Shown here: positions 47,520 through 60,784 of the stretch, piece by piece
Layout of the letters: each line of letters starts with the position of its first letter
How positions within the stretch are numbered: position 1 is the stretch's first letter
Source: Erythroxylum novogranatense
Taxonomy: Eukaryota > Streptophyta > Magnoliopsida > Malpighiales > Erythroxylaceae
NCBI GenBank assembly: GCA_029891385.1
Contig: CM057225.1
Location: 15,420,620-15,484,619, forward strand
Reading direction: 5' to 3'
Length of the DNA: 64,000 nucleotides
Translations under genes and position numbers: made by a program
The notes under the pieces: generated by a model
What the model was told of the DNA's origin: nothing
The model's input: only the letters and a program-made list of their open reading frames with translations
The model's database searches: none

Positions 47520-48851
47520 ATGTCTCAAAACGATGAGAATGACAATGATATTAACACACTAAAAAATGATGCTGAGCTTGACTCCTACTCCATCACGGCA
47601 TCTGAAAACCCAAGGAGCATCTTGGTGACCTCATTGTTTGATGGAAATAATTACCTATCATGGAGCCGATCCATGAGTATTGCATTGGGAGCTAAAGACA
47701 AACCAGAGAACAACCTATTACTCCTCCGAAAATGGCGCACTGCAGTCAAAATGGTAACCTCTTGGATCATAAATTCCGTTAGTAAAGAAATTGTTGAATC
47801 CTTTCTAATAGTCACGTCCGCTAGAGACTTATGGGAGGAATTAAAATCTAGATACGAGGAAAGTGATGGGTCACATATTTATCAGCTAATGCAAGAAATA
47901 GGAAATTTGATGCTAGGGAATGGGTCAATGATTGCATATTTCACGAAGTTAAAAAAACTGTGGGATGATTTGAACTGTCTAATGCCTTTTGCGAGATGTG
48001 CTTGTGAAGCCAACAATACAAACAGGTCTTTGGATAATAATATGAAGCTTGTCCAATTTTTGATGGGGTTAAGCGAAGACTATAGCCATGCGGTTGGACA
48101 AATTATGCTAAATGACCCGCTACCACCTATGAGTAGAGCCTACTCCATGATTTTGAAGATAGAAAGGCAGAAAAGCATATTTCAACACCGTGGAGAAGGA
48201 GACAACATGAATATAGCATTAATGGCTAAGTAGGGCAGTTACAAGAGAGCTGAGGGTAGAGATAGTGGTAATACAAGCAACTACATGAGGAAACTTAACT
48301 CCAGAAAAGAGGACAAATACTGTGACCATTGTCATGAAAAGGGACACACCATCGACACCTGCTTCAAAATACACAGAATACCAAATTGGTTCAAGGAGCT
48401 AAAGGAGAAACAGGTTGGAGAAAGGGGCCACCATTCTGCTACCATGATGGAGACACCTGTTGAAAACAAACCAGTGAGCATAGAATCAACTGAAAAAGGA
48501 GGTGGATATCAACGTGCTTGCTCAATAAGTAAATGAATTAATGAAGTGCATGAGAGGTAAAGGTAATGCAAAAATCAACCATATTGTTTTTAGCAACTTT
48601 GCGGGTAAGAACTTTTCTCTACATGAATCGAATACTGTCTCGTATGATAAAGGTTCATGGATAGTAGACTCACGGACATCTTCTCACATGTGTTCAGATA
48701 TAAACCATTACTCTCACATAAAATCTTTTAGTCTGTTTAGTTCTGTAACCCCTGATGGAAACACCAACCCTGTAACTATCATGGTAGTGTCACCCTAAAC
48801 TCAAAAGTCACCCTCAACAACATCTTACATGTGCCAACGTTCCATCATAAT
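47520..48851 (+). pseudogene. Copia gag and protease start of element 4, broken
   Basis: ATG at 47520. The first 237 codons form a plant Copia gag with SLFDGNNYLSWSRSM near residue 40 and a run through LWEELKSRYEES. A TAG at 48231-48233 interrupts. The next frame (48285-48536) has an intact CCHC knuckle, CDHCHEKGHTIDTC. A TGA ends that frame near 48536. The protease region reads WIVDSRTSSHMC, where the active-site Gly of DSG is Arg. After one frame change the sequence reaches ILHVPTFHHN, at which point the 4.7-kb element is inserted. The sequence resumes at 53583. Confidence 0.85.
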
Positions 48852-51800
48852 TGTTGGGACCCGATCCGGAACACCAGATCCCAACCGGAAAGCAGGAACG
48901 AAAACGAAGGAAACAAAGCGGATTCAAATAGAATAAATCGAATTAGCTCGAAGACAAACCAAACAAACGATCCAATCGAATTGAAACACAAATTCTGACA
49001 CCCGTGAACAAATCTTTTAGGAATCACTGTCGCGTTGAAAACCCTAAGACATTTCAAATCCGGTATAATTTTTTTTCCTCTTTATTCATTCCTTTTCTCT
49101 TGAATCAATCTCATTCAAATTATAACCATTCCATACAATTCTCTTTTTGGAAACTCATCCTCACCAATTTCAATTCACTTAATTCATCTTAATCATTTCT
49201 TATACAATCATATAAATCCTCAAACTCATTTCTTTAAACCCATTTTACGAAATTTAACCGAAATTTTAAAGATAACTACTGTATTTTGACATTTCAAAAA
49301 TTTGCAAAGAGTCAAAACACTTCTAAAATGTCCAAACACAATGCAGAATCATCGGACCTCCCGTCCGCATCCAAACACCAATGTAAACCCAATCTTAGTT
49401 CTAAACACTTCATCATTCCAATCCATAATACATCTCAATTCAAGGTTACGTACAAAATCTATTCCACAATCATACATAACTCATAACTGAAATACATCAT
49501 AATTTACATAATGACTTTTCAAGCCATAAACAAAAACAATACATAATCCATAAACCTTTTCACAACTTCAAAACTAAACTCCAACATTACACATAAAACA
49601 AAGCATACAAAACTATCGGGTTGACATCATACTCGTCTTCCATCCGATCTCCTGTAAAAACACGAGATGAGGATGAAAGAAGTGAGCTCTAAGCTCGTAG
49701 ATAATACATTTATAAACTGAACAATAAGCGGAAAAATCTTTTATTTTTTTAACTTTTCAAACATTTCCCATTTAAGAATTTCTCCAAAACTCATTTTCAA
49801 ACTTTTCAATTTCATCAACACTTTCTAAGATTTTCTCAAAATTTTCATTTGTTTCAAAACATTTAAATCCAGCCAGAATTTCATGCTTGAAAATTTACTT
49901 TCTCGCTTCTCAAAATCTCAAACCTTTTTCAAAACATGCACAGTCTTAAACATGTATGCATCACATCATAGTCAAATTAAAAACACATAACACATCAGAA
50001 TTGGTTTGGTTCGGTCCTAACAGGACGTACTACACATTCCCGCGATAAGCTTCATGCGGCAGGAAGCAGGGGAGTCCGAGATCGAAACTCCTATGCCACT
50101 AGCGGGTAGGGAGAAGGCTATAACAGGTAGAGACAGCGCTGACTCACTAAAGGACCTGACCAAACCCACTTAACACATAACAAAAACGGAATTCAGATTG
50201 CCTGAAGGCACTTTTCGAAAATCTTGATTGATTTTTTTACCCTTTTCAACTCATAACATCAAATTGTGTCATAAATGACACAAGCATATATCCACATAAT
50301 TGCACATAATCAATCTAATGCAATTCACGTAAATCACATATGCATCACAATATATGCACTAATTCTTTAAATCATTCAAATCATAAATCACATAATTTGA
50401 AAACCATGAAATTCATAAGTCTTGCATTTTCTAAAACTCATTTTACTCCTTTGAAATCATAATTTCAAACATTTACATCCTTTTTCAAACATTTTTATCA
50501 ATAATAATTTATCAAAAATCAAATTTTGCTTTCCTTAATTTTCAAAAAAATTCACATTTAGCTTATAATTCAATAAATAAATAGACTACCCACCTCATAT
50601 CCATGCTAGCATCTTGTCCAATGCTTCAATTTGACCTTTTCTCCTTTCTTCCTTCCAATTGAAAATTCCCTAAATCAATTTCATCAAAATTTAATCTCAT
50701 AAATAACTTAATCCTTCAATTTGATGCATAAGTCATCAATTCTTACTAATTCCAAGATAGTTACATCACTAATTTCAAAAACCCCCAAATTACAAATTGA
50801 ACCTAAACCAATCCAATCAAATTCAATATCATAATTAACTTAATTTCTCAAATTGAACTTAGGAAATATCAATTCCTCTCATATTCAAGCTATCTAAATC
50901 ACAAATTTCCAAAATTCCCAAATTCCAAATTTGGGCATAAACCCTAATTAATTTCCATCCAAAATTAAACCCATAGTACTTAGCAATCATCAAAATTTAC
51001 TTCATACTCCACAAACCCATTCTATTTTCCATGATTCTAAACCAAAACTTCAAGAGAAACTCAAATCTTAAAAATTGCTCTTACCTCATTTCTCCTCCAT
51101 TTTCGGATTTTCTTGGTTCAAGGGGAAGCTCTCTTCATCCTCCACCTTTTTCTCTCTTGGAATGACATTAAGATCTCTCTTCAAGTGTTAGAAAAATCGA
51201 GCCCTAGCTTTCTCCCCTTTTTCTCCACCGAAACTTGCTCTCCCTTCTCTCTTCTCTCTTTTGTTCTTTTCTTTGTTCAAATGTCTTGCTTCCCTTGATA
51301 AAAACCACAGCTCACTTGCTTTTATAGTGCCATGACATTTAATGAATGAGGAATGACTCATAAGTCCCTCCATTTAAGCCTATAAACTTAACCCTTTAAG
51401 TAAACTTCCAAAATTACCCCTCCATTGGTCTTTAAAACTGACATCTTGTCTGATTATTTCGATTAGGTAAATGAATCCATTTGATAAAACTTTCTTCTAG
51501 AGAAATGTTCCTCTATGTCTTACGAATCCAACCCTTCAAGAATCGGATCAATCGGAGTTCTATAACTCAAGATATCTCCAAAATGCTGAAGTCTGTTCTT
51601 CAGATCCGAGGCTGAACACTACACCTAACTTCCGACCCGATTTTGGAAGTCTTAGAGGCTACATTGTCAATCGGCTCCTTCATAACATTTGTATTCCCAT
51701 GTCTCTATTTTCATTTGCAAAAAGAATCAAATCGATCGGAGCTCTACTGATCAAGATACCTCTAAAACACTGAACACTGTTCAAACTTTTATAACCGATC

Positions 51801-53577
51801 AGTTCACGAAAATCCGAGCTATCTTTCTCCATTTAATTTCAAAACTGATCTATGTAGTATGAAAAGATAGAAAAATATCTTAGGAATCCAACGCTTCGAA
51901 AATCGACTCAATCGGAGGTCTACACAAAAAGTTATGGCCAAAAGAAGAAAGAGGGGTCAAAAACACAAAAGCAGACGATGATGTCAGCATAGACGCAAGT
52001 TAAATGCATGATGGCGTCAAGATGACGCAAAAATTAAATCGTAGTGACGTCAACATGACGCATAAAATTGTTCGTGGTGACGCCAAGACAGACGCAAAAC
52101 TTCGTCTGTGGTGACGTCAGCACAGACGCAAAATTCGTCTGTGGTAATGTCAGCATAGACGCAAAACTTCATCTGTGATGACGTCAGCACAGACGCAAAA
52201 ATTCGTCTGTGACGACTTCAAAGACAGCATTTAAAATTTCGTCGACCCCTTCTCCGTAACATCCACACTTAGAAAGATCATAACTTTCTCCTCGAACTCC
52301 AAATTAGACACGGTTTGATTCGTTGGAAAGCTAAGAGAAAAATCTACTACTTTCCAGAAGGAAATTTTGCCAAAATCTATCTTTATCAATTCCAAAATTG
52401 CCCCTAAAGTCAGAAGATAAGACTTTCATTCCTGCACCAACACTGCACCCAATTCTTAACTTCATGACAATATTTGAGACTCTTAGGCACATAATTGAAT
52501 TTCGATGTCTTCTTACAAAATGTAGCCATATGTCTCTAGTTTAATCCAAATTAAAAATCATCTCTTTTGGATTACTAGAGAAAACGTTATGGTTAAAATA
52601 CTGAAGCATATTCAGTAAACATTTTTCAGATCACTACCAATCTTGTCTCCAAATCTTTCCTTATCACAACTCATACCAAGATCACTCTTTCTACTCTCTT
52701 GTCCAATATTTTCATGTTTTATATCAATGGAAAGATAAAAAATCCTCTACAATGTTCATAAAGAACTCCAAAGTAACTTCAACCTCTAGTTAAGTCAATT
52801 TTTCAATCAAAGTTTTTGCCCGTTTAGCAATCACCTAAGCAATATCCAAACTTCAATTTATCATAACTTCTTGCCCCGATATCGAAAAATTGCATACTTT
52901 ATGGCGTTAGAAAGCTGGCAACATGAACTACAACTTTCATTAAGACCACTTTGGCCAAATATCTCTAGATCAATACAGATTTGCCATTGAAGTTTCTAAA
53001 CCCCATTCTAACACATCAACTTCACATATCAACACATCACCACAAGCTCTTCAACTAAATCCTCTCAAACACAAAACACACAAATCTATACACAATTGAT
53101 ATTCTTACACAATTGATCTTTCATATCCATATATAAATCCATGTCTCATTAACATCATAAGATAAATGTTTATAAAATTAAATGGCATTCTAAGCCATGC
53201 TACAACATCGAGATTCAAGTCCAAGTACAAAAGATACAAAACTCCATCATTCTCCACATATGACTGAAATCTTATTCTTACAATAATCTAACTTAAAACA
53301 CCACATGCATAACCAAACAAATTGTCTTTGCTTTCTAATTTCTTCAAAATCTTACACTTTCACTTTCTATTTCTTAATTTCAACTTCCATTTCAATCCAC
53401 TTGAACTTTCATAATCCATACAAATCTATTTGAAACCCAAAGTTATCTAATCAAACAAATCTTTTCTCATCAATTTCCTTAAGGCAAAAATATCTATAAC
53501 TCCATTCATATACAAAAACTCTTATCAAATTTTCATTTTCATATTTCTAATTTCCACTGAAAGATCGGGGTCCAACA
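48852..53577. mobile_element. 4.7-kb terminal-repeat element, probably a giant solo LTR
   Basis: It begins TGTTGGGACCCGATC and ends GATCGGGGTCCAACA, so the ends form a 15-bp imperfect inverted repeat with TG...CA. A perfect 5-bp duplication ATAAT (48847-48851 and 53578-53582) flanks it, and the coding sequence of element 4 is continuous when it is removed. No protein domain, PBS, polypurine tract or internal long direct repeat was seen. A 5-bp duplication with TG...CA ends fits an LTR retrotransposon family; at 4.7 kb the simplest reading is one very long solo LTR, as known in Ogre/Tat-type Gypsy elements. A non-coding large derivative is the alternative. Confidence 0.72.
51975..52215. repeat. 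Array of about 40-bp units with TGACGTCA and CAGACG...CGTCTG stems
   Basis: About seven diverged units carry the consensus GTGACGTCAGCACAGACGC then AAAACTTCGTCTGTG. Perfect TGACGTCA palindromes lie at 52044, 52112 and 52179. CAGACGC and TCGTCTG within a unit can pair as a hairpin. TGACGTCA is the core bound by plant bZIP (TGA/C-box) factors. Confidence 0.85.
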
Positions 53578-53582
53578 ATAAT

Positions 53583-56560
53583 TTAATATTTCTACACAAG
53601 TTAGCATCATAAAACAACTTAGCAGCTATCTTCATTTCTGATAAATTATATTTGCAGGACCCATGGATTGCTTATGTGGTGGCCATTTGCAAGGAGGAGG
53701 CAAGCATTTACAAACTCACGCCACAACACTTCCTACCAGCCAAAACACTAAAAGGTTCTTCGTTGCATTTTTACTTGAACAATTCTGTTGTTTGTAATGT
53801 CACCAGTGATGTTGACATTTGGCATTTACGTTTAGGACATGTATCCAAGAAAACAATTATGTATATTTCTAGCATAAAAAAACCCTAAGTTTAAATCCTT
53901 TTGTGACATCTGTCCCCTTGCTAAACAAGCTAGAAAACCCTTTAAAACACATCCCATACATACCCAAAGACCTTTTAAATTGTTACATGTCAACCTCCGG
54001 GGCCCCTACAATATACCAAATTTAGATGGGTCTGAATACTTCGTTATTTTTTTAGATGATTTTCCTAGGCCACATGGACCATCTTGATAAAAACAAAAAC
54101 CCAAACTCTAAGTGCCTTAATTAATTTTATAATCATTATTGAAAACCAATTCTCTACCCCCATCCTTGTGATAAAAACCGATAATGGTAGTGAGTTCGTA
54201 AATACTTCGCGTCGCGAGTACCTCAAATCCAAAGGAATAATTCACCAAAAAACATGTGTTTATACATCTCAATAAAACGGGGTTATGGAACGAAAACACA
54301 AACACTTGCTACAAATTACTCGGGCCCTCTTATACCAATCCAAATTACCCAAACATTATTGGGGGGAAGCCTTATTGACCTCAACCTATATCATAAATCT
54401 ACTACCCACCAAAATTTTATCTTGGATCTCCCCCTCTGAAAAATTATACCATAAAGCTCCACATACGATCACAAGAAAATTTTTGGATGCATCTGTTATG
54501 CCACAAATACCAAACCTCGTAAAGAAAAATTAGATTCCAGAGCCATCAGGTGCATTTTTCTTAGATACGCGTCCGATAAACAAGGTTACAAGGTCGAAGA
54601 TTTAACTTTAAAATGCATCTTCATAAATAAAGATGTTGTCTTTCATGAGATAAAATTCCTACCACCCACCAACCCAGCCCCACCTACATCCAAACAACAG
54701 ATATACATACACTTTGACCAACAAGCCCAATTCCCAAACCACGCTACCGACCACCCTACCATTTCCCCCACTACAAAAATATTAGACTCCATTCCTCATA
54801 TCCTAATATTAGCCTCCAATCCTTATACCCATCTAGCTCCACCTCAGCTAATACCTCCCCTTACCATACCTATACAAACAATCGCCCACCCTCTCCACCT
54901 ACCATCGCTACTGATTACCCACCACCGAACCCTCTTCGCATTAGCACTAGACCAAAATTTTGACCACCTTACCTTGATGACTACGTCTCCTCTGTCCACG
55001 CCACGTCTTCTCCTGCATCTCATGCCACCACATCCTCAGTCCAGGTACCTCCCGTTTCTGACTCTTACACTTCTTTCCTTGCTCATGTTTCTGTTGCCTA
55101 TGAACCACTGTCCTATGAAAGTGTTAGTAGGGATCCCTTATGGGTCGCACCGATGGAAGCTGAACTCACCGTCCTGGAACTCAATCGTACCTAGCAAAAA
55201 GGCTTTATCCACCAAATGGGTTTTAAAATAAAGTGTGACGATTTTGTGGATAGATGCAAAGCCCGATTAGGAGTTAAAGACTTCAATCAAACTGCTGGGA
55301 TCGACTATTCCACAGTATTCTCTCTTGTTGCTAAGATCAATTCGGTCCGGCTACTCCTTGTCGTCGCAACATCCTCTAACTGGTTAGTCTATCATTGTGA
55401 CATAAACAACACCTACTTGCATGGGCACATCGACGAGGAGCTCTACTTGCATCCATCTCCTGGATACCACAACATTTTACCTGGCCAAGTTTTGAAACTT
55501 CATAAATCCTTGTGTGGTCTCAAGTAGGTTGGGTGACAATGGATTATGAAATCACCACAAAGTTAACCAAATTTGGTTTTCTCTAGTCCACTTCTGATGC
55601 TTATCTCTTTACCAAAGGTATTGGTCCAACCTTTCTTGCTTTGCTCATTTACGTGGACGATGTGTTAATCACTGACCCCTCTGAATCATTGATCACTACC
55701 GTGAAGAGTTTCCTCCACCGTGAGTTTACTATTAAAGACATGGTACATGTGAAATATTTTATTGATGTTGAAGTCCTTACCCTACCTGATGGCATGCTCC
55801 TTTTGCAGCGGAAATATATCTCCGATATTCTTATAGGTCAAACCATCCACCATTCCTATGCCACAAGGCAGGAAGTTGACAATGGACAACGTTGCTTTGT
55901 ACCTAATCCAAAACGTTATCGCTAAATCATCATCCAACTTCTGTATCTCAACTTCACCCGACCAGACATTACCTTCACCATCCAACAATTAAGCCAATTT
56001 GCTCGTGCACCACGGCAACAACATTACCATGCTTTAGTTCATGTGTTGAGATATCTAAAGGTTTCCATCTCTCAAGGATTACTCTACCCACGTCAACCCG
56101 ATAAGTTGCAACTCCACGCATATTCAGATCCAGACTAGGCGAGGTGCACCTTCTCTCACCACTCCTTCACTGGTTATTGTGTCTTCCTTGGTAACTCCTT
56201 ACTCTTGTGGAAGACCAAAAAATAGAGCACCGTTAGCCGCTCCTCTGACGAGGCCGAGTATCACAGCATGGCCAGTACTCTCTGTGAGCTTCGCTGGCTT
56301 ACTTATCTCTGTCGTGATCTGCAATTACCAATTACCTTACCAATTCCATTAAAATGCGACAACACTGCAGCCATCGACATTTCAAAGAATCCGGTCTTCC
56401 ACGAGTGGACTAAGCACCTCGACATTGATTGCCATCTCGTCCGTGATGCAGTTAAGGAAGGCTTTCTCAACTCCTCTCACATTTCATCCAAGCTCTGGCT
56501 TGGTGAAGCTTGCTGATCCCTTCACTAAGCCTTTGGCTATTCCGATTTTGTCTCATCTTA
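53583..56560 (+). pseudogene. Copia integrase, RT and RNase H of element 4, broken
   Basis: A pre-integrase domain lies at 53652-53888 (DIWHLRLGHVS), followed by CDICPLAKQAR. The integrase core has LLHVNLRGP where the first Asp (HxDxxGP) should be, then IKTDNGSEF with the second Asp. A TAA follows just before NGVMERKHKHL, which has the Glu. RT starts near 55190 (KWVLK, then DFNQTAGIDYSTVF, YHCDINNTYLHG) and, after stops, has the catalytic IYVDDVLIT at about 55645. RNase H follows (HAYSDPD, SSDEAEYHSMAS, KCDNTAAIDISKNPVFHEW). At least six stops or shifts make it inactive. Confidence 0.87.
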
Positions 56561-56605
56561 TTTACAAGTTAGGACTTGTTAACACGACCTAACTTGTGGA
56601 GGGAT

Positions 56606-56828
56606 TGTCGGAACCTACCACAACAAACGCAGCAACACAAATACACAGCCACCATGCATAGCGTGTATAACGAAAAGACAATTAGTTACGATTCTTACAA
56701 TTTTTTTGTTTTTTCCTTTTTCCTTCACTTGTATAAAAACCGTTTACAGAGTCTTCTTTCTGCTTAATGAAAATAGAGAACTTTCTCTTCCATTCTCCTG
56801 CTTCTATCGTTCTCCCATGGTCTTGACA
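56606..56828 (+). repeat. 3' LTR of Copia element 4
   Basis: It begins TGTCGGAACC after the purine tract and ends TCTTGACA. A TATA box TATAAAAA lies at 56732-56739. It closely matches the 5' LTR apart from the first bases. Confidence 0.9.
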
Positions 56829-58319
56829 ATTACCACTATAATCTAAGCCATTAATTAGTCCACTACTGAATTATGAAGTCTAGTATGAGGGTTTCGCAAT
56901 AATTTATTGACTCGGTCATTAGGTGGTCTCGTGTCATGTAAAATTTTCCATACACAGTCGAATAAGAACAAAGTAGTTAAATTTAAGTTTGGCAAAAGTT
57001 CAATTTAATTTTTTTTCATAATGTTTGACAACTTTTCATATAAGTGGTTCAAATGTCTCATTCACACTTACATTCAAATGATTCTATTAAAATTATATAA
57101 GTGTATGTACAATTCAATTGAACAAAGGAGATAAGAGAGATAAGATAAAATATATGGAATAAAAAAGTTTAAGATACTTTTCTTTAAAGCACTAAAAATT
57201 TATGTTTGAAACTCTTTACAGTAATTTCTTTTTCACAAGGTCATTAAACTCTACATATACAAATAATTGAACGTATATCCCACATTAAAGTAAAGAGCTA
57301 ACAAATTTACAAATATCAAATATTTTGGGATTTTTTTATGTTCCGTATCTAATTATTTAAACTTGTTACTTTTATAGGTTTTATAAATCAAACCATCTAA
57401 TTCAAAACATTACTTCCATTAATATTTTACTGATGTAGGTAATGAAGTATGTGAATAGAGACACTTAAACATGCTATCTGGCTCTTAGTTTAGACTTAAT
57501 AATAGCACATACTAAAAAATGATAATTTGTCATTCTCTTAAGTTTTTCCGTTGCCTTTTAGAAACTTCTACTGTTTACAATGTTCTCTATCTATTATTAA
57601 TCGATGAGTAAGGCTAATCAATATAGGACTTGATTTTGATGTGGATTTCATATGCTATGTTGGACCATGAATTGATGAACAGATGTATAATTTATGCATC
57701 TAACACCATATGAAGAATGCCAATGCCAGTACATTTTTTTTTACCACATTTTAATTCAAGTACATGTATCCTAAAAAAGCTAAGAAAAAAGAACAAAGAA
57801 GGAATTGATTTCTCAATCTTAATAAGAGATTGGCTCGATACCTAAGCCGCTAATAAAGGAATGAAGAGACATCATAAAAAATATGATCTTTAGAACATGT
57901 TTAAGAATGTCTAAGCTAGATGTGTAGTTTGAATAAATGTCATTAATAACATAAGTAGCTTCAACTTCAATAAGCAAAACACCATCTTCATTACATTTGA
58001 TCTTAACTCTCCCATTTTTGTCTCTTCTAATTCAACCCACTAATGAGTAATATGGCAAAATAATTTTGCTCAAAGTCTCCTTTAACACCTAACATGGAAG
58101 TTACCTATTTGGCTTATACAAGTAAACTTTTTAAATGTGGCACATTGGGGCAAAAAAAATCCAAGTTTGAGATGTCATAAGGTTGTCTTTGGTATATTGT
58201 CTACATGTGGTAAAATGAAGAAGAGAAAGTGGCAATATAAATTGAACAAAGATCGTTGCAGAGAGAGAGCAAGAGTAGAAGTGTTTAAGGAATGCCTAAA
58301 AATATTAGGGATAAATAAA
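56829..58319. other. Intergenic DNA, no gene recognised
   Basis: AT-rich. No domain, element end or clear repeat seen. Confidence 0.55.
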
Positions 58320-58695
58320 AGATGATCCACTCTATTATCACATTAACAATCCACTTTCCATATCATGAAGAAGTGCTTCTATTTCCTAAGCTCACTACTC
58401 CATATTTTTGACACGTGTTACCATGTCATTGCCTTTTGAACTAATAGGTATTTTGGCAAGTTCTTTTTTTAGTCATCCTAAGCCATCTTAGTGCATGGTC
58501 ATCTTAGTACACTCATGATATAGTGACATTACTTTATAACTAAGTTTGCCAATAATCTAAACTACATTTGTATAAAACCTTGTAAGTTTTTATACTTTTG
58601 AACTTTCTTCATGAAATCAATTTACTTCCTTGACCCTATAACCTCAAACAATTTAGTTATGTCAATCAGCTTCAATTCATCATCTAAATCTCATT
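58320..58695. repeat. Left copy of a diverged direct-repeat pair
   Basis: It aligns with 60785-61105: TATCACATTA.CAA.CCACTTT, then TCCTAAGCCAT, then ATACTTTT and TATGTCAA occur in the same order in both. Possibly the decayed LTRs of a 2.8-kb non-autonomous element. Confidence 0.55.
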
Positions 58696-60784
58696 TATTA
58701 TTGAATGTTTTCACTAATTTACACCAAAACATTCTAACTCTCACCTATTTTCATGATTTCATCGATATTAAATATTTGTCTTATCTATTCATAAGACTTT
58801 ATATTATTCCTTAGTTGACATGCGATTTTCATGCCAACCTATGTGTTAAGAATTAGCTAAAGCTCTCTAACACTTAGACTATTATTCCATTTAGACTTAG
58901 AAATTTAACCTATCACTTCCACCAAAAGAATTTGATGTCAAAATAATTGTGGGCACTTATGCATGAGTGATTCTTTTAAAGACTCCTAAGTAGAACCTTA
59001 AAATATGATCGAGTCTTCTTTTCCACTGGCACATCACCTACATACCATCCACCATTTCTATTAGATAGCTTGCTTTTGTCTAGATGCTCCTTCTTAAGGT
59101 CCATTTCCTCCAATAAAGATAAATTGAGGCAGAAATTGAGGCAAACTTCTTTTGTTGAACCCTTATCTCTCTTTCCTGGCACTTCGTGATTTTATAACTG
59201 ATTTACACATTAATTTTGGGCATCTACAAGTAAAGTATGGTCCCTAAAAAAAGAAGAAAGTAACATCAATTTTTTGTTTATTTCTTCTTTACTTTACATG
59301 AAGAAAACTTCATTATCTTCTTTTTATCTTTTTTGGATTTTTTTTGTGCTCTACCTTTCCTCTAGTTATCCCTATTGATTCTGATTGTAAAGATCTATTA
59401 AGGTATTTATAATTGCAATAACACTAAAGAGGTCATTCACATTTTGCCTCTAAAGCTCCATTTGTACCTAACCTTACAAGTTATTAAGAATTTAAATAAC
59501 TTGTCCTCTTTAGACATATTATGAATGTCGAAGTTTAATGATATAGATTATTTCATATACACCCTCATCAAATTGTCTTGACTTTATTTTTTCAAAGATT
59601 TTCTCATGAGTCAATAAATGTTATTAAGGAGGAGCCGGTTCATTAGCTCCTTTGTTTTCTCCCAAATATCAATAAAAGAACTACATATATTGATGTGGTT
59701 ATAGGTCAATGTCCTTTACCTTAACTTAACATCATCCATCATATAAATAATCGTGATTGATATCTTTTCCAAATTGAACACTTTTGATCTGTAAAGTATT
59801 ATTCTACATCCCACTAAATTGTTTTTGATTTCTTAGTACTCTACTTACCATTTAAAAAAACTTGTAACTTTTTTCTTTATCGAACTGGTCTCCAATTAAA
59901 CTCCATTTTAGGTATAATCATATTACGTATAGCATCAACAAATTATAGTTCATCTCCTCATGATTTTTCATTGCCCTTCAAGTGCTTGTCTAATTTTTTA
60001 AAGATCCTACACTAAAGATTCAAACTTTTTCAAGAAAAGAACCATACCTTTATTCATTAAGACTAGAGGACTAATACTAGCCTCTAATTTAGCAACCTTC
60101 TCTACAAGATTGCTTCCACCCACTTTTGAATTTTGATAGTGATCAATGAAGAACTCCTCATTGAGCTCTAGTACTAGCTATTACGAAAAAATTTTCAATT
60201 TCAATATAATGAGACTAAAATAAACTGAATTCCTTATACAACAATTAAGTTTAAGTCTTCAAAAGCTTAATATAGCCTTCCTCTATGATATTCGAATAAC
60301 ATATATATAATTTTTTAAATGCCTTACTAACACTCATGTCTAGGTCTTTCCCACACACTTAATTACATAAGTGCATACATAATCCAAACAAATTAAAGGA
60401 TACATGAGACAGATACAATAAAGTCAACTTTAGAGAATACAAAGAAAATTTAAGACATTCTTTATTGAAGAATGCTAATAAGAACACTCAAGAACTCCTA
60501 ACTCAAAACTCTTTATAATGAGACTTTCTCATAAAGCTCTCAAATTCTCTCCAAGCAGATGATTGGATGTATATCTCATACTAAAATAACTTACATAAGA
60601 TGTTTTTATATAGGCTTACAAGATCTTAAGGACTAAGTAACAGAAACTATACACTTTTACTACTAGCCCACTAAGTTAGTATGAAGTTGTATATTTTTTC
60701 CTCTAACTCCACTTAAATAATAAGCAGTCATCACCTTTACCCTAATTACTCCACTAAGATCATAAAGAATATGGTCCTAGAAGA
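58696..60784. other. Spacer between the diverged repeats
   Basis: No confident gene. A minus-strand frame at 58976-59182 (start MPGKRDKGSTKEVC) is basic and Leu/Lys-rich, but I do not recognise it. Confidence 0.45.

Larger units (their letters stand above)
47257..56828 (+). mobile_element. Copia element 4 with short LTRs, interrupted
   Basis: This plus-strand Ty1/Copia element spans 9.57 kb, of which about 4.84 kb is its own, the rest being the insertion at 48852-53577. LTRs of 215 and 223 bp lie at 47257-47471 and 56606-56828. A PBS follows the first and a purine tract (CTTGTGGAGGGAT) precedes the second. Gag, protease, integrase, RT and RNase H appear in Copia order with many stops. No matching target duplication is seen (CTTGA left, ATTAC right), so the boundaries have decayed or recombined. 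Confidence 0.88.
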
